Shown here: positions 12,960 to 28,239 of the stretch, piece by piece
Position numbering within the stretch: position 1 is the stretch's first letter
Layout of the letters: each line of letters opens with the position of its first letter
NCBI GenBank assembly: GCA_950022655.1
Contig: OX465588.1
Coordinates: forward strand, 19,764,527 to 19,828,526
DNA length: 64,000 nucleotides
DNA from: Alentia gelatinosa
Lineage: Eukaryota; Annelida; Polychaeta; Phyllodocida; Polynoidae
Direction: 5' to 3'
The notes under the pieces: model-generated
Databases searched by the model: none
Told to the model about the DNA's origin: nothing
The model's input: only the letters and a program-made list of their open reading frames with translations
Made by a program: the position numbers and the translations under genes

Positions 12960-13680
12960 CCTCAAGCCAAATACACATCTACCGATTCAGGATTGAATGA
13001 TTAGTTCCCAAATCGTATAGGAGTCGGTGAACTTGTTCCAGGTGAATTACATAAAACCTTGGCATGTTTCGGCCACCCAACCAGGCACCATTTACCAATG
13101 TTTCATTGACAGCAACTAGATTTATCAACACATTGTTAAACTTTTGGCCACTGATTAAAGAACATAGAAACCATAAATTGTTGGTGACAAAATAAGATCT
13201 GACAGAGGTAGTTCACTAATCATTGCCTGACCTTTGCCTAGGTGTGCTACATCTACAGACTACGGCCAACTCGATGAAGCCCAATACAGATCTACAGATT
13301 CATGATTGAACAATTAGTTCCCAAATCGTATATGCGTCGGTGAACTTGTCCCAGGCAAATTATGCAATACCTTGGCACATGTCGGCCACCCAATCAAGTA
13401 GCATTTACCAACATTCTGTTGTTGACAACTGGATTTATCAATATGTCGAAAAACTTTTGGCCACTGATTTAGGAACATAGAAATCACAACTTGACTGCGA
13501 CAAAATAACATCTGAAGGAGGTGGTTCACTAATCATTGCCTGACCCTTGCCTAGCTTTGCTACATCTACCGACTAAGGCCAAATCCATTAGGATGCCTTG
13601 TCTGACACAAATTAACGTCCGTTTGTTGCCGACAAAGGTACATAAATGTTCCGAAATCGGTAGATATGTATTGGGCTTTA
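12960..13680. repeat. Tandem 313-bp duplication with an inverted terminal copy
   Basis: The block at about 12960-13272 is repeated at about 13273-13588. Matching landmarks include TTAGTTCCCAAATCGTATA (near 13000 and 13313), CTTTTGGCCACTGATT, TTCACTAATCATTGCCTGAC and TGCTACATCTAC. All are offset by about 313 bp and the copies are moderately diverged. At about 13650-13680 the start-of-unit motif (AATACA.ATCTACCGA) reappears in inverted orientation, so the tandem core is bounded by inverted ends. This resembles MITE-like elements with internal tandem repeats known from bivalves; membership in that group is inference. The minus-strand open frames across it are not called as genes. Confidence 0.7.
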
Positions 13681-15476
13681 GCCAGAATACCCATGAAGCA
13701 CACCTGACATTATGAGCACGTCGTTGGCGGTCAGGGAACGGACGCACCCCTCTGACACACTGTAACCCGGCGTTTACACAAGACGGATAAAAACGTGCTG
13801 ATTGTAGATAGTCTATCCAATAGTTGTGAGGTGTTGCTCGATTTTGTAATATCGATCGCAATAGTCGTCGAGAAGCACATCAACCACCTTTACGCTAGGC
13901 GATCTATAGGCGACGATTCTTGAACGTTATCCCTGCCTAATCTACAGGTGAATGAATTTATTACCCAATAGAAAATTGAAGGTGAAGTGAAAAGTTAAGT
14001 AAAGAATTTACAGTTTTACAGAATTGCCAGCTATCTGGACGCCCAATCCCAGCTGGCTTGAAATAGTCGTCGGCCATAATGTAGTCTACATAATCGCCAG
14101 ATGGTATTTTGACGTAATCTGATGAATTGGAGTCGCCACGCACTTGGCGTTGACACTACACGAGTTCTAGCTTTTGCGGCTGAGAATCATCAGGTGGTGT
14201 TAAAGTCCTGTAAATGCTGGGCAATTCGTAAGTGCTTATTTCTTAATGGCCGCAAATCATTCCTCATGCGAATGTTTACGTATGAATGGCAGATCTCTAT
14301 GGTCCGTACCGTTACCAAATTTGCAGCAGGTTCCCGACTTTGACAATTTGCACAAAACGAGAAAACTACGCCAGGTCGACCTACATGCAACCATGGAATA
14401 TAACTGCCAGCAATTTATCACACAATACACCCTTTTTTAAGTACCTTAGTATGGTAGTGATATATCTGTTAATTATTCCTGACATTATAATCGAAGATGG
14501 GAAGGGGAGAAGAAAGTGTGGGATATTCCGGCGGCAATAGGCTCCAATCGCTATTTTGGAATAAACAGGGTTTTAATGCATGGTGTCGGTTCTGCATCAA
14601 ACGGAAAGCTCGGGGAGATATCGGGGCAATTTCCTGCAGTCAGACCTTGGGGCCGTTTGATATAAATTTTGGGACAGTGAGAAGGATGAGGACAATGATA
14701 GGAGAGTTCCTGGGATGACAGTGACCAGAATGGACGAGGCATTGTGCTAAATAAGTGTTGCCCATATGTTATTGTCCTTCTCCTGACATCAATCCTTCAA
14801 AAGGACAGTCCTAAGACTAGCATATGACTGTCCTACGAGAATCCTTTCAGATATTAAACGACCCCTTGGCTCCTCTTTAAATCAATGTATAACAAGGCCC
14901 ATTAGAACAGTCATGTGATTATTCTCTAAATGCAGGAAAAGTATACAATACACATTGTCAATATATACTGTTCATATCAACTATCCTTAGCTGTTTGCAC
15001 CCTCAACTAATGATCAATAAAAAGAAAGCTCCTTATAAAAATGGCTGTTAACACACATCAAAATGTATCAGATGTCTTTTGGGGAGACTCATGTTGTTCT
15101 GCTGCTTTCCTTTCTAGAATATATGAAGGGGAAAGGAATTGTCTCAGCTTCTGATGAACGTCGGTATATATTATGACCCTGACATACACTGAGTCAATGA
15201 CGTATAATATAATGGCTACTAAAATGTATTCTCTTGTATGATGAAAATTAGCAAGTTTCCAAATCACAGACATCTTCTATGTTCGATTTTAATCAATTAG
15301 AGTTTGAATACCTTGTGTAGTTTATTTATAGTGGTTTTTTTAAAGAATTAGGACACCGTTCAACGTTAAAGCTGCTCTTTAAATGTGGCCAATACATATG
15401 GGCATTGTCTGGTGCTTTTTTATATTGGTAATAAGATAAAATGTATATATCTTACTGGTACATACTCACATACCGC
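13681..15476. other. Non-coding stretch without a supported gene
   Basis: Several overlapping open frames on both strands (14.1-14.7 kb) show no recognisable motif. Confidence 0.4.
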
Positions 15477-15541
15477 GTTTCTTTCGATAATAATAGTCCA
15501 CGAGCTCGCAGAGCGAGTGGAGTATTTTTATCAAAAGAAAC
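15477..15541. mobile_element. Small hairpin element, 25-bp arms
   Basis: The left arm GTTTCTTTCGATAATAATAG and beyond (15477-15501) is complementary, with three mismatches, to 15517-15541. The 15-base loop is GAGCTCGCAGAGCGA. The structure resembles the hairpins at 9519, 48987 and 51955. Confidence 0.7.
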
Positions 15542-18500
15542 AATTGAAATTTTTTTCAGCCAATCAGAATTTGTATTCAACGTAGGGTTGTACATTATTT
15601 TATACCACCATACTGTGCCGGTATATATTTAATATCAATACCCTAGCAGAGGTTGGTATTTGTGTAATATACTGCCACAGGTATATACTAAATACATTTA
15701 ACAGTTAAGTCAAGCATGATGACAAGATGAAGATATGATAAGGTGATATTACGTATTCAGGGTTAGTGTCTACCAGCAAAGTATGTATCATTTGTTACTT
15801 TCGAGAGGTTTCTACGCATGTTTTCCTAGATTTTTATTTATCCACCTGATACAAAGTGTCCATAGATACCACATAGGGAGTGTGGATGGACATACCCGGA
15901 ACATACGGATACGGAACATACTAAAACGAACTGATATCGACATGCCACTTGTCCAGAAAGGATAGATAACAAATACAACGTTAGGGATTATGTGTTCTGG
16001 GGAGTGATTTCAGTCTGTGTTTGAAAGGCAACTTAGTTTGGAGCAGGAGTTAACATGAAATACATTAGGCTCTTTATTTTTGCTGTACAACTTTCATTGG
16101 TTTACGTTGTGTTGGCTGTAGACAACCACTAAGCTTCACCCGAGTGGACTTCCATTTGGATGCCTGATAACCGCGGGGCAATTCATCAGCGGAGATTTTC
16201 CTGCCAGCTATATACGTAGACTTCCATTACACCTCAACCCTCTATGTGAATAACCCGCAATATCTGTCATTCTCTCTGTTTTACTACAGCGTATAGCCCT
16301 ACATATAAAAAGAGCCCCGGGGATGCGACCATCCATTTCATATATGGTAATTTAATCACGACGCAATAGCCATAGATTATGCCCCATTAAAAACTAAATT
16401 ATGGGGCTCAGATCATAAACCTGACCTGTCTAGAATTTGAAAAGCTGCCAACATTGCGCACACTTAGGCCATTGTGTCTTATTTCCTAATGCATATAATA
16501 TAATTTTATCGTATCCGCATATTTCTAAGAACTGCAACTTATGAAATTGATTGCCGATTATATATGATCTTTATAGGGATATTTTTCTCAAATAATGTTT
16601 ACGAAATGTAGGTTTCTACGTACACATATTGGTTTTTATAGTTATTTTATATGAGGGCCTAATTGTAAGAGAATATTGAATTCATTAGAACAATAACCTC
16701 AAGTATACAAAAACTATATAGTATGATATTTGTTTGATTCCAAGTCACATCTCCACACAGTTAGTGGGGCCTCTGCTTTTCGATATTGGTTAAGCAACCG
16801 ATCCGACATCTATCTTTTCCATGCTGCTAAAGCGTAGGCCATCTATCTCTAGTGTGACTTGTTATCAGGGGCAAATAATATGGTCGGATGCAGTGGTTTC
16901 ACACACGGAATGATTTACCCAGAACATGAGCCACCCGTCACGAGGGATGGTGTCGCGAGCAGCTCAACGCACGTGGTGCCACCTGGAGCCCTAATCTCAG
17001 ACTAAGGGATGAAGGCAGGTGGTAGACATAGGCCTTGAGCTATTGCAGCCGTCGTGGTGGTGATCGTACATAAGTCATGCAGCACAAAGGGAGAGATTGG
17101 ATATAACAATATGTGTCCCTGATATTGATGCCCAGGCACGGTATGAGGATTCTAGATAGATGTAAAGGGAAAACCATTCCGATGGAATTCCTCCTTAGTA
17201 TTTTCATAATGTGGATTCAAATGGACTTAACGAATAAAGAGTCGCCTTCGCCAGCCACCGGCATCTCCAAAACCCGATTATATATAGAAAGGTGGCTGGC
17301 ATACCTTTCCTCCCTGCACATCATATGTTTTACAAATATAGGATTAAAATGAAGTATCATAGTTTGCTGCCTATTTCAAAATACCTAGTTTATCAAAATA
17401 GTGACTTTAAATATAGTTCTAGCAATATAGAGTAGGCTATTATTTCAAACAGCTTCCTTCTTCCTTTCTTTTTTTTGTTTATTTGCACACAAATTCATCA
17501 CATGAATGGACTTCCATTTATGGCGTTTCAAGCATCGGGATGTATCCGCTTAATGATTTTACCAAGCATTTTGACGTTCTGAGACAGTAGGCCTATTTTT
17601 GCTTATACCGTAAAATGACGAAATTCTAGCAAGTCACATGATGTCACACCCCATCCGTCACACTGTGATGTACAGCCAGATATACATAATGTGTAGTAGC
17701 GAGCAGTATGTGAAGGTCATACGACCCCAGGTATATAATAATATGGCTTTGTCCTCTCAATACAAAGTAAGAACATTGTGATGACAACAATACTCACATA
17801 TTTATGGAGGTGTAGCCGATGAAAATGTTCAGAATGATTTCTCAGATCGAGTTCTGAACGTGTTCATGGCTACACTAAGGTAAGTATGTATGCATTGGCG
17901 TCATCATTATATACTATAGATTTGTTTATAAATGATCTGCTAAACAGATATGACTTGACTCTGTTAGCACTGTCACTCTCACCTAGCATGGTGAGTAATT
18001 ACAATATCAATCTGGAAGTGAAATATGCCTGCGCAATCACTTCACCCTCTAGGCACATATATGCCTCTAACAGAACTATACTCTTCTTGGAGAATGTGAT
18101 GAAACTCCAACACACTCGTCTAGCTGAGGTTAGGTTTGCTCAAGCTGGGCGCAACTCATAGAGACCACGATCAGGAGAGTGAAGTTAACTGATATATTTC
18201 CGTGCATGCACATTGAGTACATCCTGCACGTTGGACTTCCGGATTAGTCTCCACCGAGTCAAGTGTCGAGAGATGTTTTACAAACTCCTCGTAACAAGTA
18301 ACAAATGCATAATGACCAAATATTGAGGTAATTAATATGAGGCATTCATCTGATACAGTTTAAATAGCTTAGATATGCAAGATCCACAAATGACAAGAAG
18401 TTCACTCGTGTTTCCATATTGCCAAATTAGGCTGAATGTTGTCAACAATTCATAGACCGCAATCAATGTAACATCAATTGCCTGGAAGCCGGTAACCACC

Positions 18501-18589
18501 GCAAGATGACATTAAAAACGTAGACCGCCACCAGAGGTGACTTCAGAGATCTTTTACAAACTGCCCGTAATGAATATGAATACATGACA
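15542..18589. other. Non-coding stretch without a supported gene
   Basis: No family match is visible. Part of 18330-18400 resembles the left arm of the foldback at 18590, with a shared CAGTTTAAATAGCTTAGATATG-like block. That suggests a truncated second copy. Confidence 0.4.
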
Positions 18590-18835
18590 ACTAGAATTTA
18601 AGATATCAAACGTAGGGCATTCACGTAATAAGGTTTAAATAGTTTAAATAGCTTAAATATGTGAAATCAATCGATAACAACAGGTTAACCTGATGTGGTC
18701 CACAACAGGTGGTATGGGGACTGACAGTTCGTCTGTGTCTCGCCTGTTGCAAATCTCATGTGAACCTGTTGTTATTGATTGATTTTGCATGATTAAGCCA
18801 TTTAAACTGTATCATGTGAATAACTCACATTATTG
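18590..18835. mobile_element. Imperfect foldback element
   Basis: Left segment landmarks GGCATTCACGT, TTTAAATAG, AAATCAATCGATAACAACAGG recur as reverse complements at 18755-18830. The right-hand landmarks are CCTGTTGTTATTGATTGATT, CATTTAAACTG and ATGTGAATAA. No coding frame lies inside. A partial copy lies at about 18330-18400. Confidence 0.6.
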
Positions 18836-20381
18836 ACGCTAATATTTGGTAGATATGCACGTTTACTCACTCTGGAGCGTTTATTATCAGTCTCTAAACT
18901 CACAAAGTGATGGCTTCTGCCACTTATTAAATTTCTGCCCAGCCGAGTACTTTCGGCCTCCCAGACAATTAGAATGCGTTATTTTGTGTTCAAAGCCCGT
19001 CATGGTAAGCTCAACGCATGCTGTACTAAGGTTAAAAACACGCAATCTGTATCTGGGTACAACGCTATACGGCATACTACGTGATATGTGCATAATTAGA
19101 ATACCCTCCCACCCCACCTGGTGAATGTGTACACTTAGTTCGTGCATAGGTATATGCTAAAATGCTGGACTATGATGAATAAATAACCTAAACCCTCTTC
19201 ACTTCTGGTTATTCTACCAACTCCAGAATTCCACCAAACCTGCTATCTCTGGTTAGCTTTCCTCTCTCGTACCCTCGCTGCCTGCGTCCTGGTGGTCGTT
19301 GGGTGGTCACGGCAGCGGGCGCTTGGTCAATACATTTTGTTGGCAGTCGACGCCGTCCAATCTAACGCAGCAGTAATTGGAAGGTCACTCCCTATTGTCA
19401 CGTCACTAGGTTTACTCAAATAGAAGCTTAAGGTTATTTAAAATGCCCAGGCATGCACAACAAGCGCCAGAGCAATCCCATGTGATTTGTTTCCTGTAGA
19501 CAGCTCGCTTTTCAAATGGATAAATAGTGTTTTCGAATAGGACTTCTCCTCGCAACTATAACCTACATAACGCATATTTTGACTTTAAACTACGATATAG
19601 TTGCATAGATGATTGTAATTTAAATGAAGAGATATCGGGTTCATTTTCACTTAATTTAAATGGTAACATGCAATGTACCATCTGTTGTTGACAAAAATTT
19701 GATCGCCATACTTATTTTCCATGAGACCAATAAAGAATTAAGAATATATTGTTAATCTAATTTACCCCTCCTTATATACGCACACAACTTCAACCCCAAT
19801 GCATCAATACATAACGTATACGTCATTCCTGTCACGGCCGGGCATTTTGTGGCCCGCCTTCTACAGGCCGCCCACTAGGGGGCGGTAGCAGTGTCCTCCT
19901 GTGTCGGACCGTCTCCAGTGCTACTTACCATTCGTGGCCGACCCAGCATCCAGGTCCGCCGGGGTCCCTAATGCCATAATGGTCGACTTCTCTGAGCAAC
20001 TCAAAGACAACATGAGCAACTCCTCCAGTATTTCCCTTCTCCAATGTCTCATGTCTTTCTTTTCCGACTAGATCAAGCTTTTAACCCAGCTAGGTGATTG
20101 GCTATATGGTTTGAAGCGCCTAGTCCGTTGAGTTACTGAATCATTGTGTTGTATGCTGAACTCAGCTAATATTCATGACTAGACAATCTTATCTTCAGAT
20201 GTTAGAAATCGTTCAGGACTATAGTCATAAACTTTGTTTAATTATCTAGTGACTTTTGCTTTTATAGAAACAAAGGCAAGGTCTGATTTTCCTATATTAT
20301 TTTCCTCTTTCAGGCCCCCTTACACGGAGAGTTTGGATCACATTCGCTATAACTCTCGATCAATCTCTGTTTTGACCTTTA
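18836..20381. other. Non-coding stretch, with a GC-rich patch at 19.83-19.98 kb
   Basis: The GC-rich patch contains GCCGCCCACTAGGGGGCGG and resembles, in short words only, the GC-rich patch at 56.40-56.48 kb. It may be an end fragment of a retroelement. I see no supported gene. Confidence 0.35.
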
Positions 20382-20661
20382 GGCCTGGTGTCCACCTACT
20401 ACGATAGAAATTTAGACCTCCCGATATGGCACCGAAACGAAAGCAAATATCGGAGACATATCGGGAAGGTGCAAAAATCGTAGACATGTTGGACATGCCA
20501 GTCCACCACGCATTGTATGGGTTTTTTTTATCGGTGTCCAATCGCAGAAACGTGGTCAACCGCCCTGATATTAGGTGACCTTCCGACGCGATTTAGATTT
20601 TTATTGGGAGGTGCATCGTAGACCATATTTGGGCCGCATCGTAGTAGGTGGATGCCGGGCC
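20382..20661. mobile_element. TIR element family X, copy 1 (280 bp)
   Basis: The left end (20382-20405, starting GGCCTGGTGTCCACCTACTA) and the reverse complement of the right end (20638-20661) match over 24 bases with two differences. Both ends are flanked by TA. The interior carries an ACATGTTGGA core shared with copies at 50294 and 52533. No transposase is encoded, so it is a non-autonomous DNA transposon. Confidence 0.8.
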
Positions 20662-23068
<2,407 letters not shown>

Positions 23069-24079
23069 CATACATGGGCAGGCTAAATTACTGAGCATAT
23101 TCAGGAGGTTATACATCACAAACGCGCCGCAGTCAGCCGAGATGACTGTATGATATCTTTCCTTGTGATTTGATCCTAAATATTTCTTCATCAAGAGGGG
23201 GGAAATAAAGAAATATAAAAAAATGAATAGCATGTAGGACCTCCCTTATGCACCCCCCTCCCCACACACACCCAATGGCGGTAAGTATTGTAAGCATCTG
23301 GAAGATTCAGCAAATCAGACACTGGCAAAATGGCATTTGACTCGGAAACGTACCTGGGTGAGGCAGACGAGGCTAAAAATGAGGGTCTAGCTGTGGCTGA
23401 AGCTTCCAGTACTCCTCCTGGTGAGTCCAGCGTCAGTCCCATTCGGTTCAGTCCAGTATTAAGGGTGTGCTCCACCAGGCCGATTTCTCACCCGATCAAT
23501 TGTTCCTGGGCCCTGTAGAGGAATATCACGTATTGTAATTTATTTAATTCTGATAATAATAGTTTAATAAATGACCATTTTCAAAGATTTGAGAAATTCT
23601 AGGGCATCCGATAATGATCGGCGATTGTCTGGCTACAGAATCGGCTACCGTCGGTCCAGTGGAACACCCCCTTTAGACAGCAGCAGCAACTAGACAGGGA
23701 GTAGCATCAGTTTGAACAACTACTGATGAAATTCCATGCAATGATTGTCCAGTCGCCGGCGGTCTTGGTTGGCAAACTACAGGAGAGGACTTCACAACTA
23801 GATTTTGAAACTTCTAAGGTCTTGACCCCTACAGTCAATGATTCGAACACCTTGACATCCAGCGGCCTCCACACTTGGTTCGATGCCGATCTAGACGTTA
23901 ACTGACTCCTCGGCCACATTTCACCTGCCAAATCCTTACGTCCACTGCTGCACCAAGAAACACGATTTGTGAAATTCGATCTGGAGCCATTATTTCTGGT
24001 TTATTCTGCAAAAGAAAGAACTGTAAAAGACATTGTGAGCACTAGTCTCTGTCTCGTGGAGTCGCTGGTGTTGAAAGAT
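23069..24079. other. Stretch of possible mobile-element origin
   Basis: The segment 23640-23900 reads on the plus strand as Gln/Glu/Leu-rich peptide blocks, broken by stops, just upstream of the LINE relic. It could be a decayed retroelement ORF. The evidence is composition and position only. Confidence 0.3.
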
Positions 24080-24698
24080 GAGACTGGAGATGTAATGATC
24101 AATGTCATGAAGAGTAAATCTGTGGTCTTCAGCACCAGAGACAGCCAAAGAAAAAACAACATCAACAAAACTAATCATAAACAATGGAGAATGAGATTAT
24201 GTTTGATTTTCTTGGCATCAGAATATATGAGAAGTTAACTTTCGAACTTCACAAAATAGAGATTATCAGAAAACATTCATATAAACAATATATATTTTTA
24301 CTAAATAAAGTCTTTTCTTTTAACAAGAACTAAGTGGTGTTGATACATAAAACAAAGATGTTGCCTTACACAGAATACAGCAGTGTACTTATTCATAAAA
24401 AAAATCAGATTACCCCTTCCAAGATACAGACATTACAAAATAGAGCATTACACATAGCCCTCAGAACCCAAGTCAGCTTCCAGGACCAGTGCACAATTAC
24501 AGAAAGATGCTAATATCCACTATTGAAGTGAACAACAAGACCTAGCGATCGGAAAAATGGGTCACAAAGGTAAAAGCAACCCATGTTGCCCAACCAAACA
24601 GAAACACAAGAATGCATGATGTGTTGCTGCTGTCAGTAAACAATTTCTCATTAAACCTATTCAGGAGAGGTACGCTTTTTAATATGCCATCGGAATAA
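24080..24698 (+). pseudogene. Non-LTR retrotransposon (LINE) reverse-transcriptase relic
   Basis: Conceptual translation shows blocks typical of the C-terminal part of a Jockey/CR1-like reverse transcriptase. In order these are a NVMKSKSVVFSTRD block (about 24098-24140), then, after a frameshift near 24185, FLGIRIYEKLTFELHK followed by LLNKVFSF. After an in-frame TAA comes LPYTEYSSVLIHKK, then KIQTLQNRALHIALRTQ. A later block, TRMHDVLLLSVNN, leads into FRRGTLFNMP. At least one frameshift and two stop codons break it. The catalytic YxDD region is not seen, so this is a 5'-truncated, dead copy. The family assignment rests on recognised motif order, not on a search. Confidence 0.8.
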
Positions 24699-26814
24699 CG
24701 TATCTGTTGAGTAAAGGCTCATTCCCTATGTGTATTTAAATGTTAACATATGCATTTGCAAGTGTGTTTAGAACTAGAAGTTTACACAATAAGGCCTAGT
24801 ATGTAAGGAGAAATATTTTGTGCCTACAACCTTTATTTGTATCTAAAGAGTGCATACCACTTAGCCTATTGTGGACCTAAAAGAAGAGTCAACTATGTAT
24901 GGTAAGCTATGTGTATTTAGATACAGCAGGAAGTGGTGGATAACGGTTGAGAATCTCTGTTTCATTGTAAATATTCATTATCACTAAAGTGTTCAGTTAG
25001 CTAGTTATAGTTGTATACACTCCCTGTGAGAGAAGTGTAACACGAGTACCACATGCTAGATCAGAATGTAAACAGGCATATATTTCCCGTTCCTCTTACC
25101 ACGATAAATAAACCGATTTAAAAAAAGAAGCTGGCAAGTCCCCGGGAGATATGTTTTGCAATGCAAAAAGAAAAATGATGCAAATAGTTATGGTGATGTC
25201 TTCAGTAACGCATATTTTGCGTCTGCAAAAAAAAATTAGTTCAATTGATTCTTTCTCAGGACATGACATATCAGGTGTTCCATGTCAACTAAAGTGTGCC
25301 AAGTCTACAAAGAGGCTTATTATCACTAAAGCGGCATTAATGACAAAGTCGATTACATTTTGTTCTGCTGTTGCATGAGACGTAGAAATTGCTGAGAAAA
25401 GCATTTCTGTTATTTATGCTTGTCAATATTATTTCTCAGTTTTATGTGACAAGGCAAAGCACTTGTGACAAACTTAGTGATCCTGGTGTAAAGCCTCAAG
25501 GTATCTATTCTTTGGGTACTGACGAAAAATCCAATGGCAAACTACACCCTTCAACAGACTGAAGTAGACCTACTAATGGCTCTCTTAGATCTGCTAGAAT
25601 AAAGCTTGCAAAGCTTTTGCATGCACTACCATATACTACCGATGTCTTGGACTTCCCTGCCCCCCCCCCCCCTGGGAAAATCGAGAACGTAGAAAATTGG
25701 ATTTCTGAATTACAAGTAAAGACTTGATGCTCGAAAAGAGATCTAAAAGAATTGGCAGGTTTTTTATCTCATGCAAGCACAGTTTCCCCGAGCTGGTGGT
25801 GGGGCACTATTACGAAAGGAATCATAAACCTTTGTAACGTTTACTTTGTAATTATACTCTATATTTGTTGTTCCTAGGTTACTAAATGATGATCTCGCCT
25901 GATCGGAAAAGATTATCGCCATTTTCAATGGTACAGCACGTGCTATTGACGAATGTTCCTGCAACACTGATTTTATCTCTAATGACTAATCAGTAAGTGG
26001 TTTTCGTAGTTATGATTGGTTGGCTAGGGTTCCGGAAATTGGTTTCCTGATACTAGCCCAATAACCAATGATCATTATACTCAAAGAATCTGAAGAACAA
26101 GATAATTATGTTTTCGTAGTATTAGCCTCTGCTTTACATTAGGGAGAGTAATTGAGAAACCACAATGTACAACTCGAAAATGACAATACACAGGTGGTGC
26201 AAAAATACAGGCACATCAAAAAGTGTAAAGGTCATGAATTGATTCTGGGAGTTGTATTGGTTGAGTTTTATTTTCAGTTTTCAAGTCACTTTTCAGTACA
26301 TCTCAACAATTAATAATAAAGTTCTAGACTTGTTATCCAATGTAACTTCATGCAAATTTACTACTATTACAAATATTACAGACCTAAATTGAATTGAGAA
26401 ACAAATTTATACTTAAGTAAAAATATTGAATGGCTCCAAAGACTTCAAAACCAGAAACATCCAATGGAAACATAATCCACGGTTTTTCATAAAAAATAGT
26501 TCTCAGTCGGTCTACCTGCCTCTCCTGACTGCTGCATCCACCTATATATGGTCTATAATACTGAGACTTTCTCATATTGATCAATATCCTGTCATAATAT
26601 ATCACCTGTTTGGTCACTCCATAAAGTACATGGATGGCCACATGTGTCATTGAATGACTTCCATCTGGTATATACAATCAAGGGTACACTCACATGGATT
26701 TATGCAACATTACAAACAAACGATCGCCAAGTGAACCGAACCTAAAACTACCATTCCGCCTACAATTTGGATGACACCCAAAGCAGAAAACCTACCAATC
26801 GAAGGTCGAGGCCA
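24699..26814. other. Non-coding stretch without a supported gene
   Basis: A 13-base C run at 25660-25672 is the only notable simple tract. Open frames at 25151-25378 and 26384-26677 are unrecognised. Confidence 0.4.
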
Positions 26815-27635
26815 GGGCCCTGTTTTTCAGTCAAGACATAATCGCCCAACGATACCCTAAGATGTCTCCACGATTGGAAGACAATTTGCAAGACACAAAA
26901 TGGCGGGTGTGCTATAGACACGGTCTCAGTGCGGCGCGCTCGATCGCCGCTAAAAGTGTCTCAAGTCTAGAACTGTCTCAGGCTCTATCAAAGCTCACTG
27001 TGTGTATATAGAGGATTTCCCGTGCTTCCCATATGACTTTAGAATTGAAATTTTAACACGAGTAAGGTATACATATAACCTATAATCGTACCAAATATGA
27101 GGAAAATCGGTCCCACCGTTCCGAAGTAATCGGCGTTTTAATTTCGTAATAGCAATCGTCTGCTCTGGTTGCCAGTCACCCTCCCACCTCCGGATACGCA
27201 GTCAATGTCAAGGTCGCTGCATAAATTAGCGGAGGTGTCGGAAAATATACACTGGCCACCAGACCAGATGATTGCTATGACGAAATTAAAACGCCGATAA
27301 CTTCGGAACGGTGGGACCGATTTTCCTCATATTTGGTACGATTATAGGTTATATGTATACCTTACTGGTGTTAAAATTCCATTGCTTAATTCTTACGGGA
27401 AGTGAAGTTGCGCATTCTGTACGACATGTCCATAGATGTCTTAGGTCTAAGACAATTTGGAAGACATTTGGAACCACATGACCCTAAAGATGTCTTATCT
27501 ATAATACACCTGGCTGCAGTCTAAGTGCTCTTGACGGACAATCGTTGGCCGATCCCCAAAGATGTCTTATCTATAGTACACTGACAGCTGTAAGATATCT
27601 TACAAAGAGGATATCGTGACTGAAAAACAGGGCCC
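26815..27635. mobile_element. Foldback element with 19-bp TIRs and a long central hairpin (821 bp)
   Basis: The terminal repeats are a perfect 19-bp inverted pair, GGGCCCTGTTTTTCAGTCA at 26815-26833 and its complement at 27617-27635. A second, much longer inverted repeat lies inside: about 27043-27176 against 27251-27385, roughly 120-130 bp per arm with only a few mismatches. It is centred on CCTCCG...CGGAGG. Repeated AAGATGTCTTATCTATA words occur in the right half (27483 and 27559). No protein is encoded. This fits a non-autonomous foldback transposon, perhaps with a younger hairpin element nested in an older one. Confidence 0.85.
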
Positions 27636-28239
27636 AGATTTGTTTATGCAAGATATTCCTCTTAAATCAATTTACAATGTAAACACCTGTTAAGTTAACT
27701 CAATATGGCAGTAGTGGCCTCTAAAGATATTTGACTACGTGACATATGCGGTGGCACAGCCTACTAATGTCTGCGCACACGGGCTGAGCAGGAGGCCATA
27801 ATGTGAATACAAATTGAAATCTGTTTACCTAGAATCCACACGCTTTGTTGATTTTCTCTATCAAATTTGATCCCTTTTAGACCTTCCAATAGTTGCTTGG
27901 TTAACTGAAGGTAAAAGGGATCAGAACGTTAAGCTTAAGATGCCTTTTCACTGTATCGGCTATGTAGACCTTTTTTATCTGAAGTGCGAGTTTTTATGTA
28001 AACTAGGGGCACTCGTTCTAATGCATGAATGGTAGGGGATTAGAATATTTGCCTCGCTTTAAATGTTGCTGTTTTCATCTACATTTCCTGATTATCATGC
28101 GTGTCAGTAGAGTTTCCAGAAATAGTATTAGCTTTATAACCAGACGGCTGTATCTTAGCATCTCAGCATTTTTAGTGCATAACGGATCAAAAGATTGGTG
28201 GCCTTCTTCTTTGTAAAACTGCTTTTGTACATTTACAAT
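27636..28239. other. Non-coding spacer between mobile elements
   Basis: No gene is seen. A 63-codon plus-strand frame at 28025-28216 is unrecognised. Confidence 0.4.
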
